Positions 24,213-33,077 of a stretch of DNA of 64,000 bases are shown here, piece by piece (positions within the stretch are counted from its first letter, which is position 1; the number at the start of each line of letters is the position of its first letter). Location of the stretch: positions 30,399-94,398 of the forward strand of contig NZ_JAPKFL010000021.1 in assembly GCF_026262575.1 (NCBI RefSeq), read 5' to 3'. The notes beneath the pieces were generated by a model. The model saw nothing but the letters and a program-made list of their open reading frames with translations. It did no database searches and was not told the origin of the DNA. The position numbers and the translations under genes are program-made. This stretch comes from Streptomyces marinisediminis (lineage in GTDB: Bacteria; Actinomycetota; Actinomycetes; Streptomycetales; Streptomycetaceae).

Positions 24213-24955
24213 TCGGCCTCGTGCTGGCCGCCGGCGCCGGACGGCGTCTGCGTCCCTACACCGACACTCTTCCCAAGGCCCTGGTGCCCGTGGGGTCCGC
24301 GGGAGAGCCGGCGACGACCGTGCTCGACCTCACGCTGGGCAACTTCGCCGAAGTCGGGCTGCGCGAGGCCGCGATCGTCGTCGGCTACCGCAAGGAGGCC
24401 GTCTACGAGCGCAGGGAGGAGCTGGAGCGCCGCTACGGCCTGAAGCTCACGCTCATCGACAACGACAAGGCCGAGGAGTGGAACAACGCCTACTCCCTGT
24501 GGTGCGCCCGCGAGGTGATGGAGCAGGGCGTCATCCTGGCCAACGGGGACACCGTGCACCCCGTCTCGGTGGAGAAGACGCTGCTCGCCGCCCGGGGCAA
24601 GGGGCGGATCGTGCTGGCCCTGGACACCGTCAAGCGGCTCGCCGACGAGGAGATGAAGGTCGTCACCGGCGCGGAGGGCGGCGTCAGCCGGATCACCAAG
24701 CTGATGGACCCGGCCGAGGCGACCGGCGAGTACATCGGCGTGACGCTGATCGAGGGCGAGGCCGCCGGCGACCTGGCCGACGCGCTGCGGGCCACCTTCG
24801 AGCGCGACCCGGACCTTTACTACGAGGACGGGTACCAGGAGCTGGTCGACCGCGGCTTCACCGTGGACGTCGAGCCCATCGGCGACGTGGCGTGGGTCGA
24901 GATCGACAACCACGACGATCTCGGCAAGGGCAGGGAGATCGCGTGCCAGTACTGA
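24209..24955 (+). CDS. Sugar/alcohol-phosphate nucleotidyltransferase, LicC-like
   Basis: The 248-residue protein opens MIGLVLAAGAGRRLRPYT, followed by PKALVPV and EEWNNAYSLWCAREVM, and has the metal-binding NGDTVHP. The NNAYSL pattern is that of choline-phosphate and inositol-phosphate cytidylyltransferases. It probably makes a CDP-alcohol, the donor for one of the two CDP-alcohol transferases beside it. Substrate could be phosphocholine, inositol phosphate or a glycerol/polyol phosphate; context with a G1P-dehydrogenase-like gene favours the last. It overlaps the upstream gene by 4 bp and the downstream gene by 13 bp. Confidence 0.88.
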   Translation: MIGLVLAAGAGRRLRPYTDTLPKALVPVGSAGEPATTVLDLTLGNFAEVGLREAAIVVGYRKEAVYERREELERRYGLKLTLIDNDKAEEWNNAYSLWCAREVMEQGVILANGDTVHPVSVEKTLLAARGKGRIVLALDTVKRLADEEMKVVTGAEGGVSRITKLMDPAEATGEYIGVTLIEGEAAGDLADALRATFERDPDLYYEDGYQELVDRGFTVDVEPIGDVAWVEIDNHDDLGKGREIACQY

Positions 24956-26004
24956 CCCGGCTCATCCCCTCGCCGGTCGTCGTCGACATCCGGCCCGGGG
25001 CGCTGGACGACCTCGCCGGTGTGCTCGCCGACGAGCGGATCTCCTCCTCCGGCAAGCTGGCCGTCGCCATCAGCGGCGGCTCCGGCGCGGCGCTGCGCGA
25101 GCGGCTCGCCCCGGCGCTGCCCGGCGCGAGCTGGTACGAGGTCGGCGGCGGCACCCTGGACGACGCGATCAAGCTCGCCGACGCCATGAAGTCCGGCCGC
25201 TACGACGCGGTCGTCGGCCTGGGCGGCGGCAAGATCATCGACTGCGCCAAGTTCGCCGCCGCGCGGGTCGGGCTGCCGCTGGTCGCCGTCGCCACCAACC
25301 TCTCGCACGACGGGTTGTGCTCCCCGGTGGCCACGCTCGACAACGACGCCGGGCGCGGCTCGTACGGCGTGCCCAACCCGATCGCCGTCGTCATCGACCT
25401 CGACGTCGTCCGGCAGGCCCCGCCCCGCTTCGTGCGCTCCGGCATCGGGGACGCGATCTCCAACATCTCCGCCGTCGCCGACTGGGAGCTCTCCCACCGG
25501 GTGACGGGGGAGAAGATCGACGGGCTCGCCGCCGCGATGGCCCGGCAGGCCGGTGAGGCGGTGCTGCGCCACCCCGGTGACGTGGCCGACGACGGCTTCC
25601 TCACCGTGCTCGCCGAGGGCCTGGTGCTGACCGGGATCTCCATGTCGGTGGCCGGGGACAGCCGCCCCGCCTCCGGCGCCTGCCACGAGATCAACCACGC
25701 CTTCGACCTCCTCCACCCCAAGCGGGCCGCCAGCCACGGCGAGCAGTGCGGGCTGGGCGCGGCCTTCGCGATGCACCTGCGCGGAGCGCGCGAGGAGTCC
25801 GGGCTCATGGCGCAGGTGCTGCGCCGGCACGGCCAGCCCGTGCTGCCGCGGGAGATCGGCTTCAGCGTCGCGGAGTTCGTCGAGGTCGTGGCGTACGCCC
25901 CGCAGACCCGTCCGGGCCGCTACACGATCCTGGAGCACCTCGACCTGTCCACCGACCAGATCAGGGACGCGTACGGCGACTATGTCCAAGCCATCGGTAG
26001 CTGA
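24943..26004 (+). CDS. Iron-containing alcohol dehydrogenase, sn-glycerol-1-phosphate dehydrogenase (AraM)-like
   Basis: The 353-residue protein has the NAD(P)-binding GLGGGKIIDCAKF and the G1PDH-type substrate motif ATNLSHDGLCSPVA. The metal ligands are Asp170 (SGIGDAISN), His248 (GACHEINHAFD) and His265 (SHGEQCG). These motifs are those of archaeal G1P dehydrogenase and bacterial AraM, which reduce dihydroxyacetone phosphate to sn-glycerol-1-phosphate. It would supply a polyol phosphate to the adjacent cytidylyltransferase. GTG 24943 has GGGAG 5 nt upstream and overlaps the previous gene. A related polyol-phosphate dehydrogenase activity cannot be excluded. Confidence 0.86.
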   Translation: MPVLTRLIPSPVVVDIRPGALDDLAGVLADERISSSGKLAVAISGGSGAALRERLAPALPGASWYEVGGGTLDDAIKLADAMKSGRYDAVVGLGGGKIIDCAKFAAARVGLPLVAVATNLSHDGLCSPVATLDNDAGRGSYGVPNPIAVVIDLDVVRQAPPRFVRSGIGDAISNISAVADWELSHRVTGEKIDGLAAAMARQAGEAVLRHPGDVADDGFLTVLAEGLVLTGISMSVAGDSRPASGACHEINHAFDLLHPKRAASHGEQCGLGAAFAMHLRGAREESGLMAQVLRRHGQPVLPREIGFSVAEFVEVVAYAPQTRPGRYTILEHLDLSTDQIRDAYGDYVQAIGS

Positions 26005-26764
26005 ACTCAGGCCGGTCGTCCACCCCGAGGGCGTCAAGGACCGGCGCAGCGGCGAGCACTGGGCCGGGCGGCTCTACATGCGCGAGATCTCCCTGCGCTG
26101 CGACCGCCACCTGGTCGGCACTCGCATCACGCCCAACCAGCTCACCTACCTCATGGTGCTCGCCGGTGTGCTCGCCGGGGCCGCCCTGCTGGTGCCGGGG
26201 ATCACCGGGGCGCTGCTGGCCGCGGTGCTCGTCCAGCTCTACCTGCTGCTGGACTGCGTGGACGGCGAGATCGCCCGGTGGCGCGGGCAGACCTCGGTCA
26301 CCGGCGTCTACCTGGACCGCGTCGGGCACTATCTGGCCGAGGCGGCGCTGCTCACCGGCTTCGGCCTGCGCGCCGCCGACCTCTTCGGCGTCGACGGGCG
26401 CGCGCACTGGATGTGGGCGTTCGTGGGCACGGTGGCGGCCCTCGGCGCGATTCTGATCAAGGCCGAGACGGACCTGGTGGACGTCGCCCGGGCGCGCGGC
26501 GGCCTGCCCGCCGTGCGCGAGGCGGCCGCCGTGCCGCGCTCCACGGGGCTGGCCTTCGCCCGGCGGGCGGCCTCCGCCCTGAAGTTCCACCGGCTGGTCG
26601 GCGGCGTCGAGGCCTCCCTGGTCATCCTGCTGGTCGCCCTCGCCGACGCGGTGGCGGGCGGGCTGTTCTTCACCCGGGCGGGCGTGGCCGTGCTGGCCGC
26701 CATCGCCGTGGTGCAGACCGTGCTGCACCTGGTGTCCGTCCTCGCGTCCAGCAGGCTCCGGTGA
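25982..26764 (+). CDS. Second CDP-alcohol phosphatidyltransferase-like protein, altered motif
   Basis: The 260-residue membrane protein has several hydrophobic helices and the motif LDCVDGEIARWRGQTSVTG, then YLDRVGH. Asp91, Asp94 and Asp112 are present, but the fourth Asp, the proposed catalytic base of the family, is replaced by His116. It either uses His or has a changed role. ATG 25982 overlaps the dehydrogenase by 23 bp; the stop overlaps the GT2 gene by 4 bp (GTGA). Clear family member; chemistry uncertain. Confidence 0.85.
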   Translation: MSKPSVAELRPVVHPEGVKDRRSGEHWAGRLYMREISLRCDRHLVGTRITPNQLTYLMVLAGVLAGAALLVPGITGALLAAVLVQLYLLLDCVDGEIARWRGQTSVTGVYLDRVGHYLAEAALLTGFGLRAADLFGVDGRAHWMWAFVGTVAALGAILIKAETDLVDVARARGGLPAVREAAAVPRSTGLAFARRAASALKFHRLVGGVEASLVILLVALADAVAGGLFFTRAGVAVLAAIAVVQTVLHLVSVLASSRLR

Positions 26765-27663
26765 GCGGGGACCCGGCCCCGTTCCGGCTCGGCGCGGTGG
26801 TCCTCACCATGGGCGACCGCCCCGAGGAGCTGCGCGCGCTGCTGGACTCCGTCGCCCGGCAGGAGGGCGACCCGGTCGCGGTCGTCGTCGTCGGCAACGG
26901 CGCCCCGCTGCCCGAGCTGCCCGAACTCCCCGGCGGGCTGCGCACGCTGGAGCTGCCGGAGAACCTGGGCATCCCCGGCGGGCGCAACGCCGGCGTCGAG
27001 GTGTTCGGGCCCGCGGGGAGCGAGGTGGACGCGATCCTCTTCCTGGACGACGACGGGCTGCTGCCGCGGGCCGACACCGCCGAGCTGTGCCGGCGGGCGT
27101 TCGCGGCCGACGAGCGGCTCGGCATCGTCAGCTTCCGCATCGCCGACCCGGTCTCGGGGGAGACCCAGCGCCGCCACGTGCCCCGGCTGCGCGCCGCCGA
27201 CCCCCTGCGCTCCTCGCGCGCCACCACCTTCCTCGGCGGCGCCAGCGCCGTGCGCACGGCGGTGCTCCGGCAAGTGGGCGGGCTGCCGGACGACTTCTTC
27301 TACGCCCACGAGGAGACCGACCTGGCCTGGCGGGCCCTGGACGCCGGGTGGGGGATCGAGTACCGCGCCGACCTCGTGCTGCACCACCCGAAGACGCTGC
27401 CCAGCCGCCATGCCGTCTACCACCGCATGGTCGCGCGCAACCGGGTGTGGCTGGCCCGCCGGCGCCTGCCGCTGCCCCTGGTGCCGGTGTACCTGGGGGT
27501 GTGGGTCCTGCTGACCCTGCTGCGCCGCCCCTCGCGCGCCGCCCTGCGCGCCTGGCTGGGCGGCTTCCGCGAGGGCTGGGCCACCGCGTGCGGTCCTCGG
27601 CGCCCCATGCGCTGGCGTACGGTGTGGCGCATGACCCGGCTGGGACGCCCTCCCGTCATCTGA
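26761..27663 (+). CDS. Family 2 glycosyltransferase
   Basis: The 300-residue GT-A enzyme begins LGAVVLTMGDRPEELRALLDSV and has NLGIPGGRNAGV, the metal-binding LFLDDDG, FLGGASAVRTAV and FFYAHEETDLAWR, a typical inverting rhamnosyl/galactofuranosyl-like layout. A hydrophobic stretch near residues 235-255 could anchor it to the membrane. It is translationally coupled to the preceding transferase. It probably glycosylates the lipid-linked product before export by the ABC system that follows after 72 bp. Confidence 0.87.
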   Translation: MSGDPAPFRLGAVVLTMGDRPEELRALLDSVARQEGDPVAVVVVGNGAPLPELPELPGGLRTLELPENLGIPGGRNAGVEVFGPAGSEVDAILFLDDDGLLPRADTAELCRRAFAADERLGIVSFRIADPVSGETQRRHVPRLRAADPLRSSRATTFLGGASAVRTAVLRQVGGLPDDFFYAHEETDLAWRALDAGWGIEYRADLVLHHPKTLPSRHAVYHRMVARNRVWLARRRLPLPLVPVYLGVWVLLTLLRRPSRAALRAWLGGFREGWATACGPRRPMRWRTVWRMTRLGRPPVI

Positions 27664-27735
27664 AATGCTCGGGTCTGAGAACATCAGCACCTCACCCTCC
27701 CGTACCCTTCCGCACCAGAGGACAGACGTTTCACC

Positions 27736-28674
27736 GTGAGCGAGTCTGCGCACGATCGTGCGGTCGCCATGCAGGCGCCACCCCATCCCGATGACGGCCT
27801 GACGCCGGCGGAGCTGGCGGCGAAGTACGGCCTGAGCGTCAGTGGCGCCCGCCCGCCGCTGCTCCAGTACATCCGCCAGCTCTGGCAGCGGCGGCACTTC
27901 ATCGGGGCCTTCTCCCGGGCCAAGCTGCAGGCCCAGTACAGCCAGGCGAAGCTGGGCCAGATCTGGCAGGTGGCCACGCCCCTGCTGAACGCCGCCGTGT
28001 ACTTCCTGATCTTCGGGATCATCATGGAGGCCCGCGAAGGCGTTCCCGGTGGCGACCACAACTACGTGCCGTTCCTGGTGATCGGCGTCTTCATCTTCAC
28101 CTTCAGCCAGCAGTCGGTGCTCTCCGGCGTGCGGGCCGTCGCGGCCAACCAGGGTCTGGTGCGGGCGCTGCACTTCCCGCGCGCCTCGCTGCCCATCGCC
28201 TTCGTCCTCCAGCAGCTCCAGCAGCTCCTGTACTCGATGGTCGTGATGCTCGTCGTCCTGCTGGCCTTCGGGCAGCGGCCGGGCCTGTCCTGGCTGCTGG
28301 TCTTCCCGGCGCTGGCGCTCCAGTTCCTCTTCAACGGCGGGCTGGCGATGATCTTCGCCCGGCTGGGCGCGGGCACCCCCGACCTCGCGCAGCTCATGCC
28401 CTTCGTCCTGCGCACCTGGATGTACGCCTCCGGGGTGATGTTCCCGCTGCACGCGATGCTGGCGGAGAAGGTCCCGCCGTGGGCGATCGACCTCGTCGCC
28501 GCCAACCCGGCGGCGGTCTTCATGGACCTCATGCGCTTCGCGCTCATCGACGACTACACCTACGCCGACATCGCCCCCTACCCGTGGCTGCTGGGCCTGG
28601 GCTGGGCGCTGGTGGCCGGGGTGTTCGGCTTCGTCTACTTCTGGAAGGCCGAGGAGCGGTATGGCCGTGGCTGA
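27736..28674 (+). CDS. ABC-2 type polysaccharide export permease (Wzm/TagG-like)
   Basis: The 312-residue protein has a cytoplasmic N-terminus, an amphipathic stretch FIGAFSRAKLQAQYSQAKLGQIWQVATPLLNAAVYF typical of O-antigen and teichoic-acid export permeases, and six predicted membrane helices. With the ATPase encoded next it would move a lipid-linked glycan or glycerol-phosphate polymer across the membrane. GTG 27736 is preceded by AGAGGACAG. The ATPase gene overlaps its end by 14 bp. Confidence 0.9.
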   Translation: MSESAHDRAVAMQAPPHPDDGLTPAELAAKYGLSVSGARPPLLQYIRQLWQRRHFIGAFSRAKLQAQYSQAKLGQIWQVATPLLNAAVYFLIFGIIMEAREGVPGGDHNYVPFLVIGVFIFTFSQQSVLSGVRAVAANQGLVRALHFPRASLPIAFVLQQLQQLLYSMVVMLVVLLAFGQRPGLSWLLVFPALALQFLFNGGLAMIFARLGAGTPDLAQLMPFVLRTWMYASGVMFPLHAMLAEKVPPWAIDLVAANPAAVFMDLMRFALIDDYTYADIAPYPWLLGLGWALVAGVFGFVYFWKAEERYGRG

Positions 28675-29476
28675 ACCGACGACTCCCACCCCGCTGTCGA
28701 AGGCCCCGCAGGCCCCCGACCGCCGACCGACGGTCATCGCCGACGACGTGCACATCGTCTACCGGGTCGCGGGCGGCACCCGCGGCAAGGGCAGCGCCAC
28801 CGCGGCACTCAACCGCATCGTGCGCCGCAAGCCCAGCGGGCGCGTGCGCGAGGTGCACGCGGTCAAGGGCGTCAGCTTCACCGCCTACCGGGGCGAGGCG
28901 ATCGGGCTGATCGGCTCCAACGGCTCGGGCAAGTCCACGCTGCTGCGGGCCATCGCCGGGCTGCTGCCGCCCGAGCGCGGCAAGGTCTACACCGACGGGC
29001 AGCCCTCGCTGCTGGGCGTCAACGCCGCGCTGCTCAACGACCTCACCGGCGAGCGCAACGTGGTGCTCGGCGGGCTGGCCATGGGCATGTCCCGCGAGGA
29101 GGTCCGCGCCCGCTACCAGGACATCGTCGACTTCTCCGGCATCAACGAGAAGGGCGACTTCATCACCCTGCCGATGCGGACCTACTCCTCGGGCATGGCC
29201 GCGCGGCTGCGCTTCTCCATCGCCGCGGCCAGGCGCCACGACGTGCTGATGATCGACGAGGCGCTGGCCACCGGCGACAAGAAGTTCCAGAAGCGCTCGG
29301 AGAACCGCATCCGCGAGCTGCGCAAGGAGGCCGGCACGGTCTTCCTGGTCAGCCACAACAACAAGTCCATCCGGGACACCTGCGACCGGGTGCTGTGGCT
29401 GGAGAAGGGCGAGCTGCGCATGGACGGGCCCACCGAGGACGTCCTCGCGGCCTATGAGGAGTACACCGGCAAGTAG
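28661..29476 (+). CDS. ABC transporter ATPase (Wzt/TagH-like)
   Basis: The 271-residue ATPase has Walker A LIGSNGSGKSTLLRAI, signature YSSGMAARLRFSIAAA and Walker B VLMIDEALATGDKKFQKR, the exact style of Wzt/TagH export ATPases. There is no C-terminal carbohydrate-binding domain, so export is probably not tied to a terminal sugar cap. An N-terminal extension of about 40 residues precedes the first strand. It ends the operon; a strong hairpin follows at 29508-29534. Confidence 0.92.
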   Translation: MAVAEPTTPTPLSKAPQAPDRRPTVIADDVHIVYRVAGGTRGKGSATAALNRIVRRKPSGRVREVHAVKGVSFTAYRGEAIGLIGSNGSGKSTLLRAIAGLLPPERGKVYTDGQPSLLGVNAALLNDLTGERNVVLGGLAMGMSREEVRARYQDIVDFSGINEKGDFITLPMRTYSSGMAARLRFSIAAARRHDVLMIDEALATGDKKFQKRSENRIRELRKEAGTVFLVSHNNKSIRDTCDRVLWLEKGELRMDGPTEDVLAAYEEYTGK

Positions 29477-29507
29477 GCCCGCGCCCGCGGGCGCACCCGT
29501 CCCCCGC

Positions 29508-29534
29508 CTCCCCCGGCCCCGGTGGCCGGGGGAG
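29508..29534. terminator. Terminator between ABC operon and hopanoid genes
   Basis: CTCCCCCGGCC and GGCCGGGGGAG form a perfect 11-bp stem with a 5-nt loop, 31 bp after the ATPase stop. It suggests that the hopanoid genes have their own promoter, probably in the A/T-richer stretch 29565-29605. Confidence 0.65.
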
Positions 29535-29635
29535 CGTCGTGTCCGGGTGCCTCCCCGATCTGGCGTGTCCAAAATGACGATTATCTGGCAATCAAGGTAG
29601 AAACGAGGCGTGACGGCAGTGGAGACGGACAGCGC

Positions 29636-30601
29636 GTGGTGACCGCCTCGCAGCCCCCGGCGCCCCGGGAACCCACGGTGCCCTCGGCGGACGCGGCCGC
29701 GCGCGGCGTGCTCGACCAGGCGACGGCGGAGAACTTCCCCGTGGCCCCCCGCTTCCTGCCCGCCGCCTGGCGCGCCGACCTGCTGGCCGTCTACGGCTAC
29801 GCCCGCCTGGTGGACGACATCGGCGACGGCGACCTGGCCCCCGGCGGCGCCGACGCCCGCCTGCTCGGCGTCGCCCCCGAGCACGCCGGCGACCGGCTCG
29901 CGCTGCTCGACGCCGTCGAGGCCGACGTCCACCGCGTGCTGACGGCCGCCCGCGCGCCGGGCGCCCCCGCCCCCCGCCACCCCCTGCTGCGGGCGCTGGT
30001 CCCGGTCGCCCGCGCCCACCCGCTGACCGCCGAGCCCTTCCTCGCGCTGCTGGAGGCCAACCGGCTCGACCAGCACCGGCACCACTACGCCACCTGGGAG
30101 GAGCTGCTCGGTTACTGCGCGCTGTCGGCCAACCCGGTCGGGCACCTGGTGCTCGCCGTGACCGGTACCCAAAGCCCCGAGCGCGTCCGCCGCTCCGACG
30201 CGGTGTGCACCGCCCTCCAGGTGGTCGAGCACCTCCAGGACGTCGCCGAGGACCACCGGCGCGGCCGCGTCTACCTGCCCGCCGCGGACCTGGACCGCTT
30301 CGGGGTGCGCGAGCGGGACCTGGGCGCGCCGGTCACGGGCGCCGCCCTGCGCAGCGCCGTGGCCGTCCTGGCGGAACGTTCCTCCGCACTGCTGGACGAA
30401 GGGGTCCCGCTGGTGGCGAGCGTGCGCGGACGGCTGCGGCTGCTGCTGGCCGGGTTCACCGGCGGCGGACGGGCCGCCCTCCGGGCGCTGGCCGGCGCCC
30501 GCTACGACGTCCTGGCCGGAGCCCCGAAGGCGCGGCGGCCCACGCTGCTGCGCGAGATCGCGGCGGTCCTGGCGGCCGCCCGGCGAGGAGGACCGCGATG
30601 A
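29636..30601 (+). CDS. hpnC: Squalene biosynthesis protein HpnC (hydroxysqualene synthase)
   Basis: The 321-residue protein belongs to the squalene/phytoene synthase family: ENFPVAPRFLPAAWRADLLAVYGYARLVDDIGDG (first Asp motif) and LQDVAEDHRRGRVYLP (second). In the three-enzyme route HpnD condenses FPP to presqualene diphosphate, HpnC converts it to hydroxysqualene, and HpnE reduces this to squalene. The ENFPVA start is characteristic of HpnC. GTG 29636 is preferred (GGAG 11 nt upstream); GTG 29639 is alternative. The stop overlaps hpnD by ATGA. Confidence 0.9.
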   Translation: MVTASQPPAPREPTVPSADAAARGVLDQATAENFPVAPRFLPAAWRADLLAVYGYARLVDDIGDGDLAPGGADARLLGVAPEHAGDRLALLDAVEADVHRVLTAARAPGAPAPRHPLLRALVPVARAHPLTAEPFLALLEANRLDQHRHHYATWEELLGYCALSANPVGHLVLAVTGTQSPERVRRSDAVCTALQVVEHLQDVAEDHRRGRVYLPAADLDRFGVRERDLGAPVTGAALRSAVAVLAERSSALLDEGVPLVASVRGRLRLLLAGFTGGGRAALRALAGARYDVLAGAPKARRPTLLREIAAVLAAARRGGPR

Positions 30602-31602
30602 CCCCGGCGACGAGCGCCCCCGCGACCACCGGCCCCGCCGACCGCCCGGCCCCGGCCGGGGAGCCGCCGCCCCCGGTGCTCGCCGCCTACCGCTACTGCG
30701 AGACCGTCACCACCCAGCAGGCCCGCAACTTCGGCTACGGCATCCGCCTGCTGCCGCCGCCGCGCCGCCGCGCCCTGGCGGCCCTGTACGCGCTGTGCCG
30801 CCGCGTCGACGACATCGGCGACGGCTTCCTGGACACCCGCACGAAGACCGCCCGCCTCGCCGACGCCCGCGCCCTGGTCGCCCGCGTCCGCGCCGGCGCG
30901 GTGGCCACCGACGACACCGACCCGGTCGCCGTCGCGCTCGCCGACGCCGCGCACCGCTACCCGGTGCCGCTGGACGCCCTGGACGAGCTCGTCGACGGCG
31001 TCCTGATGGACGTGACCGCCCGCACCTACCGCACCTGGGACGACCTGCGCGACTACTGCCGCTGCGTGGCCGGAGCCGTGGGGCGCCTCTCGCTCGGCGT
31101 CTTCGGGACCGCGCAGGGCGGCCCCGGCCGGCCGGAGGCCCCGCAGACCGCCCGGGCCGCCCAACACGCCGACACCCTCGGCATCGCGCTCCAGCTCACC
31201 AACATCCTGCGCGATCTGCGCGAGGACGCCCGCGGCGGTCGCAGCTACCTGCCCTACGAGGAGCTCGCCGCGTTCGGCTGCGTCGGGGCCTTCGACGCGG
31301 CCAGCGCCCCCCGCGACGCCGACCTGACCGGGCTGGTGCGCCACCAGGTCCAACGCGCCCGGGAGCTGTTCGCCGACGGCTACCGGCTGCTGCCGCTGCT
31401 GGACCGGCGCTCGGCCGCCTGCGTCGCGGCCATGGCCGGGATCTACCGGAAGCTGCTGGACCGCATCGCCGCCGACCCCGAGGCCGTGCTGCGCGGCCGG
31501 GTCGCCGTCCCGCCGCGGCAGAAGGCGCTGGCGGCGGCGCGCGGCCTGTCCGGGCTCGACGCCGTGCTGGTGCGGCGGGCCGTCCGCCGGGAAGCCCGGT
31601 GA
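30598..31602 (+). CDS. hpnD: Presqualene diphosphate synthase HpnD
   Basis: The 334-residue enzyme is paralogous to HpnC but carries HpnD features: QQARNFGYGIRLLPPPRRRALAALYALCRRVDDIGDG, then QLTNILRDLREDARGGRSYLP. Both Asp-rich motifs needed for Mg-diphosphate binding are intact. It condenses two farnesyl diphosphates. ATG 30598 overlaps hpnC by 4 bp, and its stop overlaps hpnE by 4 bp, so the three proteins are translationally coupled. An acidic-to-Pro-rich N-terminal extension of about 30 residues precedes the domain. Confidence 0.92.
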   Translation: MTPATSAPATTGPADRPAPAGEPPPPVLAAYRYCETVTTQQARNFGYGIRLLPPPRRRALAALYALCRRVDDIGDGFLDTRTKTARLADARALVARVRAGAVATDDTDPVAVALADAAHRYPVPLDALDELVDGVLMDVTARTYRTWDDLRDYCRCVAGAVGRLSLGVFGTAQGGPGRPEAPQTARAAQHADTLGIALQLTNILRDLREDARGGRSYLPYEELAAFGCVGAFDAASAPRDADLTGLVRHQVQRARELFADGYRLLPLLDRRSAACVAAMAGIYRKLLDRIAADPEAVLRGRVAVPPRQKALAAARGLSGLDAVLVRRAVRREAR

Positions 31603-33077
31603 GCACGGACCCCGCCGCGCCCGGGCCCCGGGGCGCGGCGGCGCACGCGGACCCGCGGAGGGGCGGCGCCGTCGTCGTCGGCGGCGGGCTCGCCGGGATC
31701 ACCGCCGCGCTGCGGCTGGCCGACGCGGGCGTGCCCACGACGCTGGTGGAGTCCCGGCCCCGGCTCGGCGGGCTGGCGTTCTCCTTCCACCGCGACTCCC
31801 CGGCCGGGCCGCTGACCGTCGACAACGGCCAGCACGTCCACCTGCGCTGCTGCACCGCCTACGGCTGGTTCCTGGACCGGATCGGCGGCCGGGAGCTCGC
31901 CCCGCTGCAACGCCGCCTGGACATCCCGGTGCTGGACGCCCGCAGTCTGCGGCTCGGCCGACTGCGCCGCTCGGCCGCCCCGGCGCCGCTCCACCTGGCC
32001 GCCGCGCTGGCCACCTACCCGCACCTGAGCCCCGCCGAGCGCCTGCGCGCCGCCCGCGCCGCGCTCGCCCTGCGCCGCCTGGACCCGGCCGACCCCGCGC
32101 TGGACGGGCAGGACTTCGCCACCTGGCTGCGCCGCGCCGGGCAGTCGCCGCGCAGCGTCGAGGCGCTGTGGGACCTGGTGGGCGTGGCCACGCTCAACGC
32201 CCGGGCGCACGACGCCTCGCTGGCGCTGGCCGCGCTGGTCTTCCGCACCGGCCTGCTCAGCGCCCCCGGTGCCGCGGACATCGGCTGGGCCCGGGTGCCG
32301 CTGGGCACGCTGCACGACACGCTCGCCCGCCGCGCCCTGGACCGGGCCGGGGTGCGGGTGCGCACCGGGGTGCGGGTGCGCGGGCTGGGCCGGGACGCCG
32401 ACGGGCGCTGGCGCCTGGACACCGGCCGCTCGCCCGGCGCGCCGCCGGAGCCCGCCGCCACCGCCGTGCTCGCCGTGCCGCAGGACCAGGCCGCCGCCCT
32501 GCTGCCCGCCGGTGCCCTGCCCGACCCCGGGCGGCTGGCGGCCATCGGCACCGCGCCGATCGTCAACGTGCACGTCGTCTACGACCGGCCGGTCCTGCGC
32601 CGGCCGTTCTTCGCCGCGCTCGGCAGCCCCGTGCAGTGGGTCTTCGACCGCGGCGCGGCGGCCGGGCTCGCACCGGGCGGCGGCCAGTACCTCGCGCTGT
32701 CCCAGTCCGCCGCGCACGCGGACATCGACGTCCCCGCCGCCGCGCTGCGCGAGCGCTACCTGCCGGAGCTGGCCCGGCTGCTGCCCGCCGCCCGCACCGC
32801 ACGCGTGCGCGACTTCTTCGTCACCCGCGAGCGTCATGCCACGTTCGCGCCCGTGCCCGGGGTCGAGCGCCTGCGGCCTGCCGCGCACACCCGTGCGCCG
32901 GGCGTGTACCTTGCGGGCGCGTGGTGCGCCACCGGGTGGCCCGCGACGATGGAAGGCGCGGTACGCAGTGGCCACGTCGCTGCGCACGAGGCCCTCGCAC
33001 GCCTCGGGCACCCGCACGGCGACGCCCCCTGGGAGTCGGCGTCAGGACGACCGCTGAACGCTAAGGAGACCATGTGA
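31599..33077 (+). CDS. hpnE: Hydroxysqualene dehydroxylase HpnE
   Basis: The 492-residue FAD amine-oxidase-fold protein has the dinucleotide motif VVVGGGLAGITAALRLADAGVPTTLVE (about 25-51), RLGGLAFSF, VDNGQHVHL and the C-terminal FAD motif APGVYLAGAWCATGWPATMEGAVRSG. It removes the hydroxyl of hydroxysqualene to give squalene. GTG 31599 overlaps hpnD; the GTGA at its end starts the prenyl synthase. Assignment is supported by both motif and operon order. Confidence 0.92.
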   Translation: MSTDPAAPGPRGAAAHADPRRGGAVVVGGGLAGITAALRLADAGVPTTLVESRPRLGGLAFSFHRDSPAGPLTVDNGQHVHLRCCTAYGWFLDRIGGRELAPLQRRLDIPVLDARSLRLGRLRRSAAPAPLHLAAALATYPHLSPAERLRAARAALALRRLDPADPALDGQDFATWLRRAGQSPRSVEALWDLVGVATLNARAHDASLALAALVFRTGLLSAPGAADIGWARVPLGTLHDTLARRALDRAGVRVRTGVRVRGLGRDADGRWRLDTGRSPGAPPEPAATAVLAVPQDQAAALLPAGALPDPGRLAAIGTAPIVNVHVVYDRPVLRRPFFAALGSPVQWVFDRGAAAGLAPGGGQYLALSQSAAHADIDVPAAALRERYLPELARLLPAARTARVRDFFVTRERHATFAPVPGVERLRPAAHTRAPGVYLAGAWCATGWPATMEGAVRSGHVAAHEALARLGHPHGDAPWESASGRPLNAKETM

